Origin: Bacteroidota bacterium
GTDB taxonomy: Bacteria; Bacteroidota; Bacteroidia; Flavobacteriales_F; PHOS-HE28
Reading direction: 5' to 3'
Assembly (NCBI GenBank): GCA_018267065.1
Contig: JAFDZG010000068.1
Coordinates: forward strand, 1-44,083
DNA length: 44,083 bases
The notes beneath the pieces are model-generated. The model worked only from the letters and a program-made list of their open reading frames with translations, did no database searches and was not told the origin of the DNA. Of this stretch, positions 7,383-15,296 are shown in pieces; the first letter of the stretch is position 1, and each line of letters opens with the position of its first letter. The position numbers were made by a program, and so were the translations under genes.

Positions 7383-7415
7383 GGGTAAAAAAGAAAGGGA
7401 GCCTTGCGGCCCCCT
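7383..7415 (-). terminator. Rho-independent terminator for the Ala-rich lipoprotein gene
   Basis: On the minus strand agggggcc (7415-7408) and ggctccct (7403-7396) form an 8-bp stem with a gcaa loop, followed by a T-rich run ttcttttttac. It lies 22 bases past the stop codon at 7437. Confidence 0.85.
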
Positions 7416-7436
7416 GTTCTCTTTGTTCGGTCGGAA

Positions 7437-7730
7437 TTACTTCGTGGCGGACTTGGCAGCTTCAGCAGCCTTGTCAACAGCCTTGTTGGCGGCGTTGGCG
7501 GCAGCGTCAACGGTGGTGCCAACGGCAGCCTTGGCGGAATCAACCACGGCACCAGCGGTGCTGTCCACGGTGGCAGCAGCGGCCTTGGCATCTTCCTGGG
7601 CCTTGTTCAACATTTGGGCAGCGCTGTCCTTGGCGGCGTCCATCGTTGATGCGGCATTTTCCTCGACATTGCCGCCGCAGGCCACGAAAAGGGCAGCGGT
7701 GGTGGCGAGCATTGCGAACTTCCTGATCAT
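7437..7730 (-). CDS. Small alanine-rich lipoprotein
   Basis: A 97-residue predicted lipoprotein. MIRKFAMLATTAALFVACGG is a lipoprotein signal with lipobox FVAC and lipidated Cys18. The rest is Ala/Asp/Lys rich with heptad-like repeats (AKDSAAQMLNKAQEDAKAAA, AKAAVGTTVDAAANAANKAV), predicted to be amphipathic helix resembling LEA/apolipoprotein or Lpp-like proteins. The gene stands alone between two plus-strand genes, with its own -7 box 30 bases upstream and a strong terminator downstream. A role in envelope or stress protection is only a guess. Low-complexity proteins like this are hard to assign by homology. Confidence 0.85.
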   Translation of the reverse strand: MIRKFAMLATTAALFVACGGNVEENAASTMDAAKDSAAQMLNKAQEDAKAAAATVDSTAGAVVDSAKAAVGTTVDAAANAANKAVDKAAEAAKSATK

Positions 7731-7759
7731 CCTTGTTGTTTTTTTGGTGAAAGTGGCCG

Positions 7760-7767
7760 CAAATGTA
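7760..7767 (-). promoter_or_regulatory. -7 box TACATTTG of the Ala-rich lipoprotein gene
   Basis: On the minus strand TACATTTG is a full match to TANNTTTG, 29 bases before the ATG at 7730, giving a predicted leader of about 22 bases. No TTG is found at the expected -33 position. Confidence 0.6.
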
Positions 7768-7855
7768 GTGGGATTCCGGTCTTTCGGAAAAAAAATGTTA
7801 CCGTCTCGCTTAATTTGCGCCTTCGTTCGTCTAACCTGCTAAAAAGCCCTATAGA

Positions 7856-8464
7856 ATGCCCTTTCAACTCCCACCTCTCCCCTACGCCTTCAACGCGCTG
7901 GAACCCCACATCGATGCCCGCACCATGGAGATCCACCATGGCAAGCACCACCAAGGGTACGTGAACAACCTGAACAAGGCCATTGAAGGCACGCCTTTGG
8001 ACGGAAAATCCATCGAGGAGATCCTCAAAGGTTTGGACATGAAGAACATGGCCGTCCGCAACAACGGCGGTGGCCATTACAACCACAGCCTGTTCTGGTC
8101 CGTGATGGCGCCCAATGCCGGTGGTGCACCGTCCGGCGAGCTCGGAAATGCCATCCAGCGTGACCTTGGCGGCTTTGATGCCTTCAAGGAAAAGTTTGAG
8201 CAGGCCGCAGCCACCCGTTTCGGAAGCGGTTGGGCATGGCTCTGCGCGCACAAGGGAGGCAAGCTGGAGGTCTGCTCCACGCCCAACCAGGACAATCCGC
8301 TCATGCCGGAATACAGCCACTGCGGCACGTCCATCCTGGGCGTTGATGTATGGGAACACGCCTACTACCTCCACTACCAGAACCGCCGCCCAGACTACCT
8401 GAAGGCTTGGTGGAACGTGGTGGATTGGAACGCGGTGGCCAAGCGCTACGCGGCTGCCAAGTAG
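7856..8464 (+). CDS. Superoxide dismutase, Fe/Mn type
   Basis: Converts superoxide to O2 and H2O2. The 202-residue protein has the complete Fe/Mn-SOD fold: an N-terminal helical hairpin with ligand His27 ([10 protein letters not shown]), ligand His77 in NHSLFW, and Asp164 and His168 in [16 protein letters not shown] and the C-terminal [11 protein letters not shown] are also typical. The sequence alone does not settle iron versus manganese. There is no signal peptide, so it is cytoplasmic. A GC-rich terminator follows, so it is probably monocistronic. A weak ttaatttg sits 38 bases before the start. Confidence 0.96.
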   Translation: MPFQLPPLPYAFNALEPHIDARTMEIHHGKHHQGYVNNLNKAIEGTPLDGKSIEEILKGLDMKNMAVRNNGGGHYNHSLFWSVMAPNAGGAPSGELGNAIQRDLGGFDAFKEKFEQAAATRFGSGWAWLCAHKGGKLEVCSTPNQDNPLMPEYSHCGTSILGVDVWEHAYYLHYQNRRPDYLKAWWNVVDWNAVAKRYAAAK

Positions 8465-8484
8465 GCAAATAGGTCCATCAAACG

Positions 8485-8525
8485 GCGGGCGGCCTCCAAG
8501 CAGGGGCCGCCCGCTTACTTTTGGT
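8485..8525 (+). terminator. Rho-independent terminator after superoxide dismutase
   Basis: gcgggcggcc (8485-8494) pairs perfectly with ggccgcccgc (8505-8514), a 10-bp GC stem, followed by ttacttttgg. The T-rich tail is also the -7 box of the next gene. Confidence 0.85.
8516..8523 (+). promoter_or_regulatory. -7 box TACTTTTG for the TM2 gene, overlapping a terminator tail
   Basis: A perfect TANNTTTG match ends four bases before the ATG at 8528. Transcription would start at or next to the ATG, giving a leaderless message. No -33 TTG is visible because that position lies within the terminator stem. Confidence 0.5.
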
Positions 8526-8527
8526 CC

Positions 8528-8929
8528 ATGCTGCACCGCTTTCCCGCATTGGCCGCGAGTGCACTGCTTGTTCTGCTATTGGCCAGCAATTGCACCGCAG
8601 CCGGACCCTTCCAAGATCCCGCGCGCAGTATTGCCGAGGAGATCAGCAACCTGCCTCTTCCACCGGAAGGCATCAACAAGAAGGAACCTCAACGATTGGT
8701 TGCGGCCGGCCTTGCCTTGACATTGGGAGCCTTCGGCGCCCACCGCTTGTATTTGGGCACGGATGCCAAGGTGCCCATCATCTACGGGCTGACCTTTGGC
8801 GGATTTGGCGTGCTGACACTGATCGACCTCGGACAGATCCTCTTCACGAAAGACCTGCATTCCTTCCGGAACAACAACCAGGTCTTCATGTGGGGCAAGG
8901 GCCGCACGGCGGAACTCACTCCACCGTAA
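8528..8929 (+). CDS. TM2 domain membrane protein
   Basis: A 133-residue protein with an N-terminal signal/hydrophobic segment (LAASALLVLLLASNCTAA). A TM2 domain lies at about residues 57-110: two hydrophobic helices with the signature GAFGAHRLYLGT between them and the closing LTLIDLGQIL. TM2 proteins are small membrane proteins of unknown function, widespread in Bacteroidota. The last 14 bases overlap the 3' end of glmS on the other strand (convergent genes). The ATG is close behind the superoxide dismutase terminator and a -7 box. Confidence 0.85.
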   Translation: MLHRFPALAASALLVLLLASNCTAAGPFQDPARSIAEEISNLPLPPEGINKKEPQRLVAAGLALTLGAFGAHRLYLGTDAKVPIIYGLTFGGFGVLTLIDLGQILFTKDLHSFRNNNQVFMWGKGRTAELTPP

Positions 8930-10760
8930 CGCTCTTGGCAAGGTTCCGCGGCTGGTCCACGTTGCAACCGCGCATCACCGCGATGTGGTAGCTGAGCAAT
9001 TGCAGGGGCACCACCGCCAACAACGGCACCAAGGCATCCGGTGATGCCGGTATCTCAATGCTGTGGTCCGCGATCCCCTGCACCGTGGTGTCACCCTCGG
9101 TAACAATGGCGATCACCTTGCCCTTGCGGGCCTTCACCTCCTGGATGTTGCTCACCACCTTTTCATAGCTGGCGCCCTTGGTGGCGATCACGATCACGGG
9201 CATCTCCTCATCGATCAGGGCGATGGGTCCGTGCTTCATCTCCGCGGCCGGATAGCCTTCCGCGTGGATGTAGCTGATCTCCTTCAGCTTCAGGGCGCCT
9301 TCCAACGCCACGGGGAACGAATAGCCGCGGCCCAAGTAGAGCGCGTTGCGCGCATCCTTGTAGATGTCCGCGATGTACTTCACCTGGGCCTCGGATTTCA
9401 GCACTTTTTCCACTTTCGAGGGGATGGCGTCCAGTTCCACCAAAAGTTCCTGGAAGCGCGCGCCATCAACGGTGCCCTTGCGGTGGCCGATCATCAGGGC
9501 CATCAGCGTAAGCAGCGTTACCTGCGCGGTGAAGGCCTTGGTGCTGGCCACACCGATCTCCGGGCCTGCGTGGGTGTAGGATCCCGCGTGGGTGACCCTC
9601 GCAATGCTGCTGCCCACCACGTTGCAGATGCCGATGATGGTGGCGCCGCGCCCCTTCGCCAGCTCGATCGCCGCCAACGTGTCCGCGGTCTCTCCGCTCT
9701 GGCTGATGGCGATCACGATGTCCCCTTCATTGATCACGGGGTTGCGGTAGCGGAATTCGCTGGCGTACTCCACCTCCACCGGTATCCGCGCAAATTCCTC
9801 AAAGAGGTATTCCCCCACCATGCCTGCATGCCAGCTGGTGCCGCAGGCCACGATCAGGATGCGCTTGGCATTGACCATGCGCTGCTCATAGTCCTTGATC
9901 CCGCCCAGCACCACTTGCCCTTGGGCCAAGTTCAGGCGGCCCCGCATGGAATCACGGATGCTGCGCGGCTGTTCATTGATCTCCTTGAGCATGAAGTGCT
10001 CGTAGCCGCCCTTCTCCAACGCTTCCAATTGGATCCCCAAGGCCTGCACGGACGGGCTCTTTTCCTGGTTCCGGATGTTGCGGATCCGCAGGCCGTGCCC
10101 GCGCTCAATGATCGCGATCTCGCCATCCTCCATGTACACCACGTTGCGTGTGTGCTCCACGATGGGCGTGGCATCGCTGGCCAGGTAGTGGTCGCCGTCC
10201 TCGCCGATTCCGATCACCAACGGGCTGCTCTTGCGCGCGGCCACCAGCAGGTCCGGTGCCTTGGAATCCAACACCACAATGGCATATGCGCCCACCACAT
10301 GGCCCAAGGCCAGCCGCACGGATTCCGCCAGGTCCGTGCCTTCCGTGCGCTGAATGTCATCGATCAGGTGCACCAGCACCTCCGTGTCCGTCTCGCTCTT
10401 GAACGTGTAGCCGCGGCTGATCAGTTCTTCCTTCAGCGTGGCGTAGTTCTCAATGATCCCATTGTGGATCAGCGCCAATTCCCCGTTCTGGGAGGTATGC
10501 GGGTGTGCGTTCACATCATTGGGCTCGCCATGGGTGGCCCAGCGCGTATGGCCAATGCCGATGGTTCCCTTCATCGGGTTCCCGTCCACGTGGGCCTCCA
10601 GGTCGCTTACCTTGCCCTTGCGCTTCTTCACAAGCAGCTTCCCCTTGTCGATGACCGCTACTCCGGCGCTGTCATAGCCCCGGTATTCAAGGCGCTTAAG
10701 GCCGTTGATCAAGAGGGGATAAGCCTGCTTGCTCCCCACGTATCCCACAATGCCGCACAT
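8916..10760 (-). CDS. glmS: Glutamine--fructose-6-phosphate aminotransferase (isomerizing)
   Basis: Makes glucosamine-6-phosphate from fructose-6-phosphate and glutamine, the first step to UDP-GlcNAc for peptidoglycan and LPS. The 614-residue protein begins MCGIVGYVG with Cys2 as the amidotransferase nucleophile, followed by RLEYRGYDSAG and GHTRWATHG. Two SIS sugar-isomerase domains follow (VACGTSWHAG, SQSGETADTL; LGRGYSFPVALEGALKLKEI). The C-terminus PRNLAKSVTVE is the conserved family ending with its Lys. The gene is the third of a leftward operon, 10 bases after the DUF4270 stop. No ribozyme-like leader is expected here because it is internal to the operon. Confidence 0.97.
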   Translation of the reverse strand: MCGIVGYVGSKQAYPLLINGLKRLEYRGYDSAGVAVIDKGKLLVKKRKGKVSDLEAHVDGNPMKGTIGIGHTRWATHGEPNDVNAHPHTSQNGELALIHNGIIENYATLKEELISRGYTFKSETDTEVLVHLIDDIQRTEGTDLAESVRLALGHVVGAYAIVVLDSKAPDLLVAARKSSPLVIGIGEDGDHYLASDATPIVEHTRNVVYMEDGEIAIIERGHGLRIRNIRNQEKSPSVQALGIQLEALEKGGYEHFMLKEINEQPRSIRDSMRGRLNLAQGQVVLGGIKDYEQRMVNAKRILIVACGTSWHAGMVGEYLFEEFARIPVEVEYASEFRYRNPVINEGDIVIAISQSGETADTLAAIELAKGRGATIIGICNVVGSSIARVTHAGSYTHAGPEIGVASTKAFTAQVTLLTLMALMIGHRKGTVDGARFQELLVELDAIPSKVEKVLKSEAQVKYIADIYKDARNALYLGRGYSFPVALEGALKLKEISYIHAEGYPAAEMKHGPIALIDEEMPVIVIATKGASYEKVVSNIQEVKARKGKVIAIVTEGDTTVQGIADHSIEIPASPDALVPLLAVVPLQLLSYHIAVMRGCNVDQPRNLAKSVTVE

Positions 10761-10769
10761 GGTTTCCGC

Positions 10770-12116
10770 TCAATAAGTGGTGAAGGTAAGCACCAGTTGC
10801 ATGGGGCGATCGGTTGCCTGCGGGCCGTTCAGCACGGCCCGGTTCACCGAAACCCCGTTGCTGCCCGCTACCAGGGACAAGCCCGTATTGGCATACGTGC
10901 CGTTCAATACGCCCTGTACCCAGCGCGTCAGGTTCAACCGGTACTCCTTGTTCGTAGCATCATACAAGCCGCCCACTTGCCCCTGGCCCGCGATCTGGTC
11001 CGGAACCAGCAGGTCGCTGCCCGTATCCGATTTGCGGAAGGCGAAGATCTGCCCGGGAGGTACGTACGTGGCATGAAAATCCCCGTCTACGGGCACCACC
11101 AGTTCCGCCTTGGCCAAGGCGTGCAGGGATGCTGCGGCATAGTTGCCCAAATTCGGGAAACGCACCTCGGTGCGCATGCCGCCCAAGGCTTGGATGTACG
11201 TGGCTGTTTGGCCCAACGTGCTGTCCGCAAGCGCCTCCGCCACCCCGGGCACCGAAGCTTGGGAACGTTCAAACCTGACGGCCGTGTAGCGGGCACTGCT
11301 GGTACCGACAACAAAATCAAATGCCGAGCTGGTACCGGCGCCATTGTGATAGTACAGGGTCATCTTGGAGGACCCGTCCAGCAGGTTGAGGCGCCACACG
11401 CCACCTTGCAACGGAGCCTGCCCGGTGTTGTCCGCCACTACATACAGCCCTTTGAAGTAGGCCAGGAAGGCGGTGTTGTCCACCATTGTGGCTTGCCCCC
11501 ACTGCGTCAGTAGCTCGGTGCCCAGCGCGGGGTCCAGCGGAATACGGACCTGGGGGTCCAGGGTATCCCCGCCGATCACGGGGCCCACCGTTGGCGAGGG
11601 AGTGAAAAGGCCGGTGCCGCTTTGCACCAGATCAATGCCATCCGTGGCCGGTTGGCGGTTGCTGTAGTAGATGGAGTCGGTGGAAAGGTCCCCGGCCAAA
11701 CGGTAAACCCGGATCTGTTGCGGGTCCAGATCGCCATACACCGGGTCCGTTGGGAAATAGGCCAGTGCCAGGATCAGCGAGTCGCACACCAATGTGGGGT
11801 CCGCTGGCCCCACATTGTTCAGGCTGAGGCGCAGCTGTGTGGCAGTGCCGGTGGCCACCAGCCCGAACCGGTCGTCCACGTAACTGCCTATTTCGTTGGT
11901 GGAAAGCGCACTGGTCCGTATGGAATCGTCCAAGCGGGGCCACGCCAAGATGCGCGTGGTATCAATGCGCACGGTTCCCAGCGTGTCGGCAGGGTCCAGC
12001 ACGGACAAACCCAGGTCGTCCTCGGGCTTTTTACAGCCGGGGGCCAGCAACAGGCCCAGCAAACATGCGCCCGCAATGGCGGACCGCACGGGAAAATCGC
12101 GAATTACGGTTTTCAC
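10770..12116 (-). CDS. DUF4270 family lipoprotein
   Basis: A predicted outer-membrane lipoprotein of 448 residues from a GTG at 12116; a TTG at 12128 would add four residues. The N-terminus ends in LLGLLLAPGCKK, a lipobox with lipidated Cys. The mature part is beta-rich with YVDDRFGLVATGTATQLRLSL and a repeated layout of Ser/Thr-rich strands, ending AVLNGPQATDRPMQLVLTFTTY. It matches DUF4270 proteins, which in Bacteroidota are typically encoded between a stand-alone glycogen-synthase domain and glmS. The start overlaps or abuts the upstream stop at 12121, so translation is coupled. The molecular function of DUF4270 is unknown; the neighbourhood suggests a cell-envelope sugar link. Confidence 0.85.
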   Translation of the reverse strand: MKTVIRDFPVRSAIAGACLLGLLLAPGCKKPEDDLGLSVLDPADTLGTVRIDTTRILAWPRLDDSIRTSALSTNEIGSYVDDRFGLVATGTATQLRLSLNNVGPADPTLVCDSLILALAYFPTDPVYGDLDPQQIRVYRLAGDLSTDSIYYSNRQPATDGIDLVQSGTGLFTPSPTVGPVIGGDTLDPQVRIPLDPALGTELLTQWGQATMVDNTAFLAYFKGLYVVADNTGQAPLQGGVWRLNLLDGSSKMTLYYHNGAGTSSAFDFVVGTSSARYTAVRFERSQASVPGVAEALADSTLGQTATYIQALGGMRTEVRFPNLGNYAAASLHALAKAELVVPVDGDFHATYVPPGQIFAFRKSDTGSDLLVPDQIAGQGQVGGLYDATNKEYRLNLTRWVQGVLNGTYANTGLSLVAGSNGVSVNRAVLNGPQATDRPMQLVLTFTTY

Positions 12117-12120
12117 GGGG

Positions 12121-12945
12121 TCACACAAGTGCTTCCTCCATCACTCCCTGAAAGAACTCCAAATGGGCGTTCAGGCGCTCATCCGCATCTTCGGTATAGG
12201 CCAGCACGGGCTTTTCAACCGCCTTCACCGCATTCTCCAGGGAGCGGCTCAGCTTCGGGCTGCCCTTTACCACGGCATCGCTCATGCCCATGGCAAACTT
12301 CAGCAGGTCGTCCGTGGTGGATTTGCCCAAGCCTTTCAGCAGGTTCTTGTCAAAACCTTCCAAGGCCAATTTCTTGGGGAGTTCCTTGTCCAACTGCTCG
12401 CACTTCTCGTCGTACGCGCTGAAAACGATCTTGGCATCCTCGAAGTGCGGGTCATCATTGAAGAAATGGCGCACGTAAAGTGGAATGAAGGCCGTCATCC
12501 AACCATGGCAGTGGATGATGTCCGGGCGCCAGCCCAGTTTGCGCACTGTTTCCAGCACGCCCCGGCAGAAGAAGAGCGCACGCTCGTCATTGTCCGTGAA
12601 GAAATTCTCATCGTCGTCCTCCACCATGGCCTTGCGCTTGAAGTACTCCTCATTGTCGATGAAGTACACCTGCATGCGCGCACTGGGCACGCTGGCCACC
12701 TTGATCAGCAGGGCATGGTCCGTATCGTTGATGATGAGGTTCATCCCGCTGAGCCGGATCACCTCGTGCAACTGGTGCCTGCGCTCATTGATGCTGCCAA
12801 ACTTGGGCATGAACACCCGGATCTCATTCCCTTTCTCCAGGAACCCTTGCGGCAACTGGCGGGCGGCCTTCGCCATGCCTGCTCCATCCGTGAAAGGGTG
12901 GATGTACTGGGACACGGTGAGGACCTTCGCGTTTTTCAAGCTCAT
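12121..12945 (-). CDS. Stand-alone glycogen/starch synthase N-terminal (GT5) domain protein
   Basis: A 274-residue protein matching only the N-terminal Rossmann domain of GT5 glycogen synthases. Landmarks are KVLTVSQYIHPFTDGAGMAK near residue 10, GNEIRVFMPKFGSINERRHQ, the acceptor-domain YFIDNEEYFKRK, and DIIHCHGWMTAFIPLYVRHF. The C-terminal nucleotide-sugar-binding half is absent, so it may not be a working synthase by itself. This short form is known from Bacteroidota and keeps the same neighbours. A reading from 13029 would add 28 residues, but the promoter at 12971-13001 places the message start near 12964, so MSLKNAKVL at 12945 is preferred. First gene of the glmS operon, divergent from panC. 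Confidence 0.85.
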   Translation of the reverse strand: MSLKNAKVLTVSQYIHPFTDGAGMAKAARQLPQGFLEKGNEIRVFMPKFGSINERRHQLHEVIRLSGMNLIINDTDHALLIKVASVPSARMQVYFIDNEEYFKRKAMVEDDDENFFTDNDERALFFCRGVLETVRKLGWRPDIIHCHGWMTAFIPLYVRHFFNDDPHFEDAKIVFSAYDEKCEQLDKELPKKLALEGFDKNLLKGLGKSTTDDLLKFAMGMSDAVVKGSPKLSRSLENAVKAVEKPVLAYTEDADERLNAHLEFFQGVMEEALV

Positions 12946-12970
12946 GTTCAGGAAACTCGGATTGGTCCCA

Positions 12971-13001
12971 CAAAAGTATAGACAAATTCCGCGATTTTCA
13001 A
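12971..13001 (-). promoter_or_regulatory. Promoter TTG-N20-TACTTTTG of the glgA-like/DUF4270/glmS operon
   Basis: Reading the minus strand, TTG (13001-12999) is followed by exactly 20 bases and TACTTTTG (12978-12971), a full match to the Bacteroidota primary sigma consensus. The ATG at 12945 lies 26 bases downstream, giving a leader of about 19 bases. Confidence 0.75.
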
Positions 13002-13037
13002 GCCTAAGCGTAGTTTGGCCCCCTTTCAACGGGCCTT

Positions 13038-13883
13038 TTGGAACTCCTCTCCCACCCTCCCCAGTCTGCCTTATGGTCCGCTGAACAGCGGCGCGGAGGC
13101 CGCCGTACCGGCTTCGTGCCCACCATGGGAGCGCTGCACGCAGGGCACATTGCCTTGGTGAAGGCCGCCCGTGAGCGCTGCGACCGGGTGGTGGCCAGCG
13201 TGTTTGTAAACCCGTTGCAATTCAACGACAAGCAGGACCTGATCCATTACCCGCGCCGCCCGGAGGAAGACGGCCGCATGCTTCAGGAAGCCGGCTGCGA
13301 CATGCTCTTCATGCCCAAGGCCGAAGATCTTTTCAGCGGCTTTTCCCCGCATGAATATGACCTGAACGGACTGGACAGCGTGATGGAAGGCGCCTCCAGG
13401 CCAGGCCATTTCCAAGGAGTGGTGAACGTGGTGGAGCGGCTTTTCCACTATGTACGGCCCGACATGGCCTTTTTCGGCGAGAAAGACCGCCAGCAATTGG
13501 CCGTGATCAACCATGTGGCCACGGCCAGGCACTGGCCGGTCCGCATCATCCCACATCCCATCGTGCGTGCGGAGGACGGCCTGGCGCTCAGTTCACGCAA
13601 CCAGAGGCTTTCCCCGGAACAGCGGCAATTGGCACCATTGCTTTTCAAAGCGCTCCAAGCGGTGCGCTCCGCGGCATTCCGCCGCAGTGTGGATGATGCG
13701 CGCCAAGCAGGCCTCAGGGTGCTGGCCGGTGCCGGGGAGGTGCAATTGGACTACCTCACCATTGCACGGCCCGAAAACCTGCAGCCGTTGGCCACTTGGG
13801 AAGGCGTGGACAAAGCCGTGGCCTTCATAGCTGCGCAGGTGGGCCCGGTGCGATTGATCGACAACATGGAGCTTGGCCGGTAA
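13038..13883 (+). CDS. panC: Pantothenate synthetase (pantoate--beta-alanine ligase)
   Basis: Joins pantoate and beta-alanine with ATP to make pantothenate, the coenzyme A precursor. The 281-residue protein shows the HIGH-type site TMGALHAGH at residues 29-37, FVNPLQFN, the pantoate-binding FGEKDRQQL, and the KMSKS-like LSSRN near 184. The start is uncertain: no ATG lies upstream in frame, and the TTG at 13038 gives the family's usual ~28 residues before VPTMG. The gene diverges from the glgA-like operon across 92 bases and leads panC-panD-flippase-rfaE2-radA. Placing panC next to panD couples the ligase with the supplier of beta-alanine. Confidence 0.93.
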   Translation: MELLSHPPQSALWSAEQRRGGRRTGFVPTMGALHAGHIALVKAARERCDRVVASVFVNPLQFNDKQDLIHYPRRPEEDGRMLQEAGCDMLFMPKAEDLFSGFSPHEYDLNGLDSVMEGASRPGHFQGVVNVVERLFHYVRPDMAFFGEKDRQQLAVINHVATARHWPVRIIPHPIVRAEDGLALSSRNQRLSPEQRQLAPLLFKALQAVRSAAFRRSVDDARQAGLRVLAGAGEVQLDYLTIARPENLQPLATWEGVDKAVAFIAAQVGPVRLIDNMELGR

Positions 13884-13926
13884 TTTTGCCGCCCCGCGCG
13901 CCCCAAAGCCCGGACATTCCCATTCC

Positions 13927-14280
13927 ATGACCATTGAAGTTCTCCGCGCCAAGCTACACCGGATCACCATCACCGAGGCGAACGTAGATTACATCGGCAG
14001 CATCACCCTGGACCGCGACCTGGTGGAAGCTGCCGGGCTGGTGGAAGGCGAGAAGGTGCATGTGCTGAACGTGAACAACGGCAACCGCCTGGTGACCTAT
14101 GTGATACTGGGCGAGCGCGGCACCGGCCAAGTGTGCCTGAACGGACCGGCCGCCCTGCGCGCCACCGTGGGCGATGTGGTGATCGTGGTGGCCTACGCGC
14201 ACATGACCCTTGACGAAGCCAAGCAATTCCAGCCCACGGTGGTTTTCCCGGACGAGCGGACCAACAAGCTGCACCCGTGA
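13927..14280 (+). CDS. panD: Aspartate 1-decarboxylase
   Basis: Makes beta-alanine from aspartate for PanC. The 117-residue pyruvoyl enzyme is made as a proenzyme that cleaves itself between Gly24 and Ser25 in YIGSITLD, turning Ser25 into the pyruvoyl group. TYVILGERGTG, LNGPAALRATVGD and VVIVVAYAHM are standard family segments. The ATG at 13927 gives the normal N-terminus MTIEVLRAKLHRITITEANV; a longer frame from 13873 overlaps panC and is less likely. The stop overlaps the GTG start of the next gene (GTGA). Confidence 0.96.
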   Translation: MTIEVLRAKLHRITITEANVDYIGSITLDRDLVEAAGLVEGEKVHVLNVNNGNRLVTYVILGERGTGQVCLNGPAALRATVGDVVIVVAYAHMTLDEAKQFQPTVVFPDERTNKLHP

Positions 14281-15296
14281 AACACGCCCTGACAACGGCC
14301 TTGAAGGTTGGCGTGCCATTGGCCATCGGGGTGTGGCTTGTGTTCTACTTCTACGATGCCTTGGACGGAAAGCAGCGCGAAGAACTGTTTGCCGCATTCC
14401 GCCAAGCGGACATGCGCTGGATGGGCTTGGCCACCCTGATCGGCTGGCTCTCGCACGTCAGCAGGTCGTGGCGCTGGCGCTACATCCTGGAACCGCTGGG
14501 GTACAAACCGGGCTTCTGGAACTGCTACCACGCCGTGATGGCCGGTTATTTCATGAACCTCTTCATCCCGCGCGCCGGAGAGGCCAGCCGCGCACTTTCG
14601 CTGTACCGAACGGAGAAGGTCCCTTTTGAACAAGGCTTCGGCACCATCATGGCGGAGCGCGCGGTGGACCTATTGATGCTGCTGGGCATTGCCGGCTGCA
14701 CCGTGCTGTTGCAGTTGGAAAAACTGGACCTTTTCAAGGAGCGCATCGCGGCATTCCGGTCCACGCAGGGCCCCGCCGCCGAAGGTGGCAGCCCGTGGGG
14801 AATTTGGATCGCCATTGCCATTGGCTTGCTCCTGCTGGCCGGGGCCTACCTGCTGGCCACCCGCCCGAACCTAAGGGCACGGCTCCGCGACCTGCTCCAA
14901 GGTTTTGGCCAAGGACTGCGGTCCGTGTTCCGCACCAAGGACCGCGCAGGCTTCATCCTGCACACCCTGTTGATCTGGGCTGCCTACGTGGGCATGTTCC
15001 AGTTGGGCTTTTATGCCTTGCCCGAAACGGCCGGCGTTCCTTTTGCAGGTATCCTGGCTGGCTTTGTGGCTGGCGCGATCGGCATCGTGCTGGTGCAAGG
15101 CGGCATCGGCGTTTATCCCGCGTTCGTGGCGCTCATTGTCAGCATTTACATGGCCGCACCGGCCGGCGGGGGCTACATCCGCCCGGAAGCCTTGGCCATG
15201 GGCTGGCTGCTGTGGGTGGCGCAAACGCTCATGTTGATCGTTCTTGGCGGGCTGTCGCTACTTTTACTCACCCTGAAACGCCCCGTCACGCCATGA
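14277..15296 (+). CDS. Flippase-like / lysylphosphatidylglycerol synthase TM-region family protein
   Basis: An integral membrane protein of 339 residues with about eight hydrophobic segments (for example VPLAIGVWLVFYFYDAL, MGLATLIGWLSHVSRSWRWR, IAIAIGLLLLAGAYLLA, LLWVAQTLMLIVLGGLSLLL). The conserved pieces of the UPF0104/LPG-synthase membrane domain are present: AMAERAVD-like IMAERAVDLLMLL, GYFMNLFIPRAGEASRA and ILAGFVAGAIGIVLVQGGIGVYPA. No GNAT-like synthase domain is attached, so lysine transfer is not implied. Such proteins are suspected lipid flippases. The start is a GTG coupled to panD, and the stop overlaps the rfaE2 start (ATGA). Confidence 0.88.
   Translation: MKHALTTALKVGVPLAIGVWLVFYFYDALDGKQREELFAAFRQADMRWMGLATLIGWLSHVSRSWRWRYILEPLGYKPGFWNCYHAVMAGYFMNLFIPRAGEASRALSLYRTEKVPFEQGFGTIMAERAVDLLMLLGIAGCTVLLQLEKLDLFKERIAAFRSTQGPAAEGGSPWGIWIAIAIGLLLLAGAYLLATRPNLRARLRDLLQGFGQGLRSVFRTKDRAGFILHTLLIWAAYVGMFQLGFYALPETAGVPFAGILAGFVAGAIGIVLVQGGIGVYPAFVALIVSIYMAAPAGGGYIRPEALAMGWLLWVAQTLMLIVLGGLSLLLLTLKRPVTP

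Noticed and set aside
10761-10769. glmS ribozyme/riboswitch
   Set aside because: Only nine bases separate the DUF4270 stop from glmS, leaving no room for a leader RNA.
9063-11513. 816-residue open frame opposite glmS and the DUF4270 gene
   Set aside because: It is antisense to two confidently assigned genes, is His/Gln/Arg rich as expected from reversed GC-rich codons, and has no domain signature.
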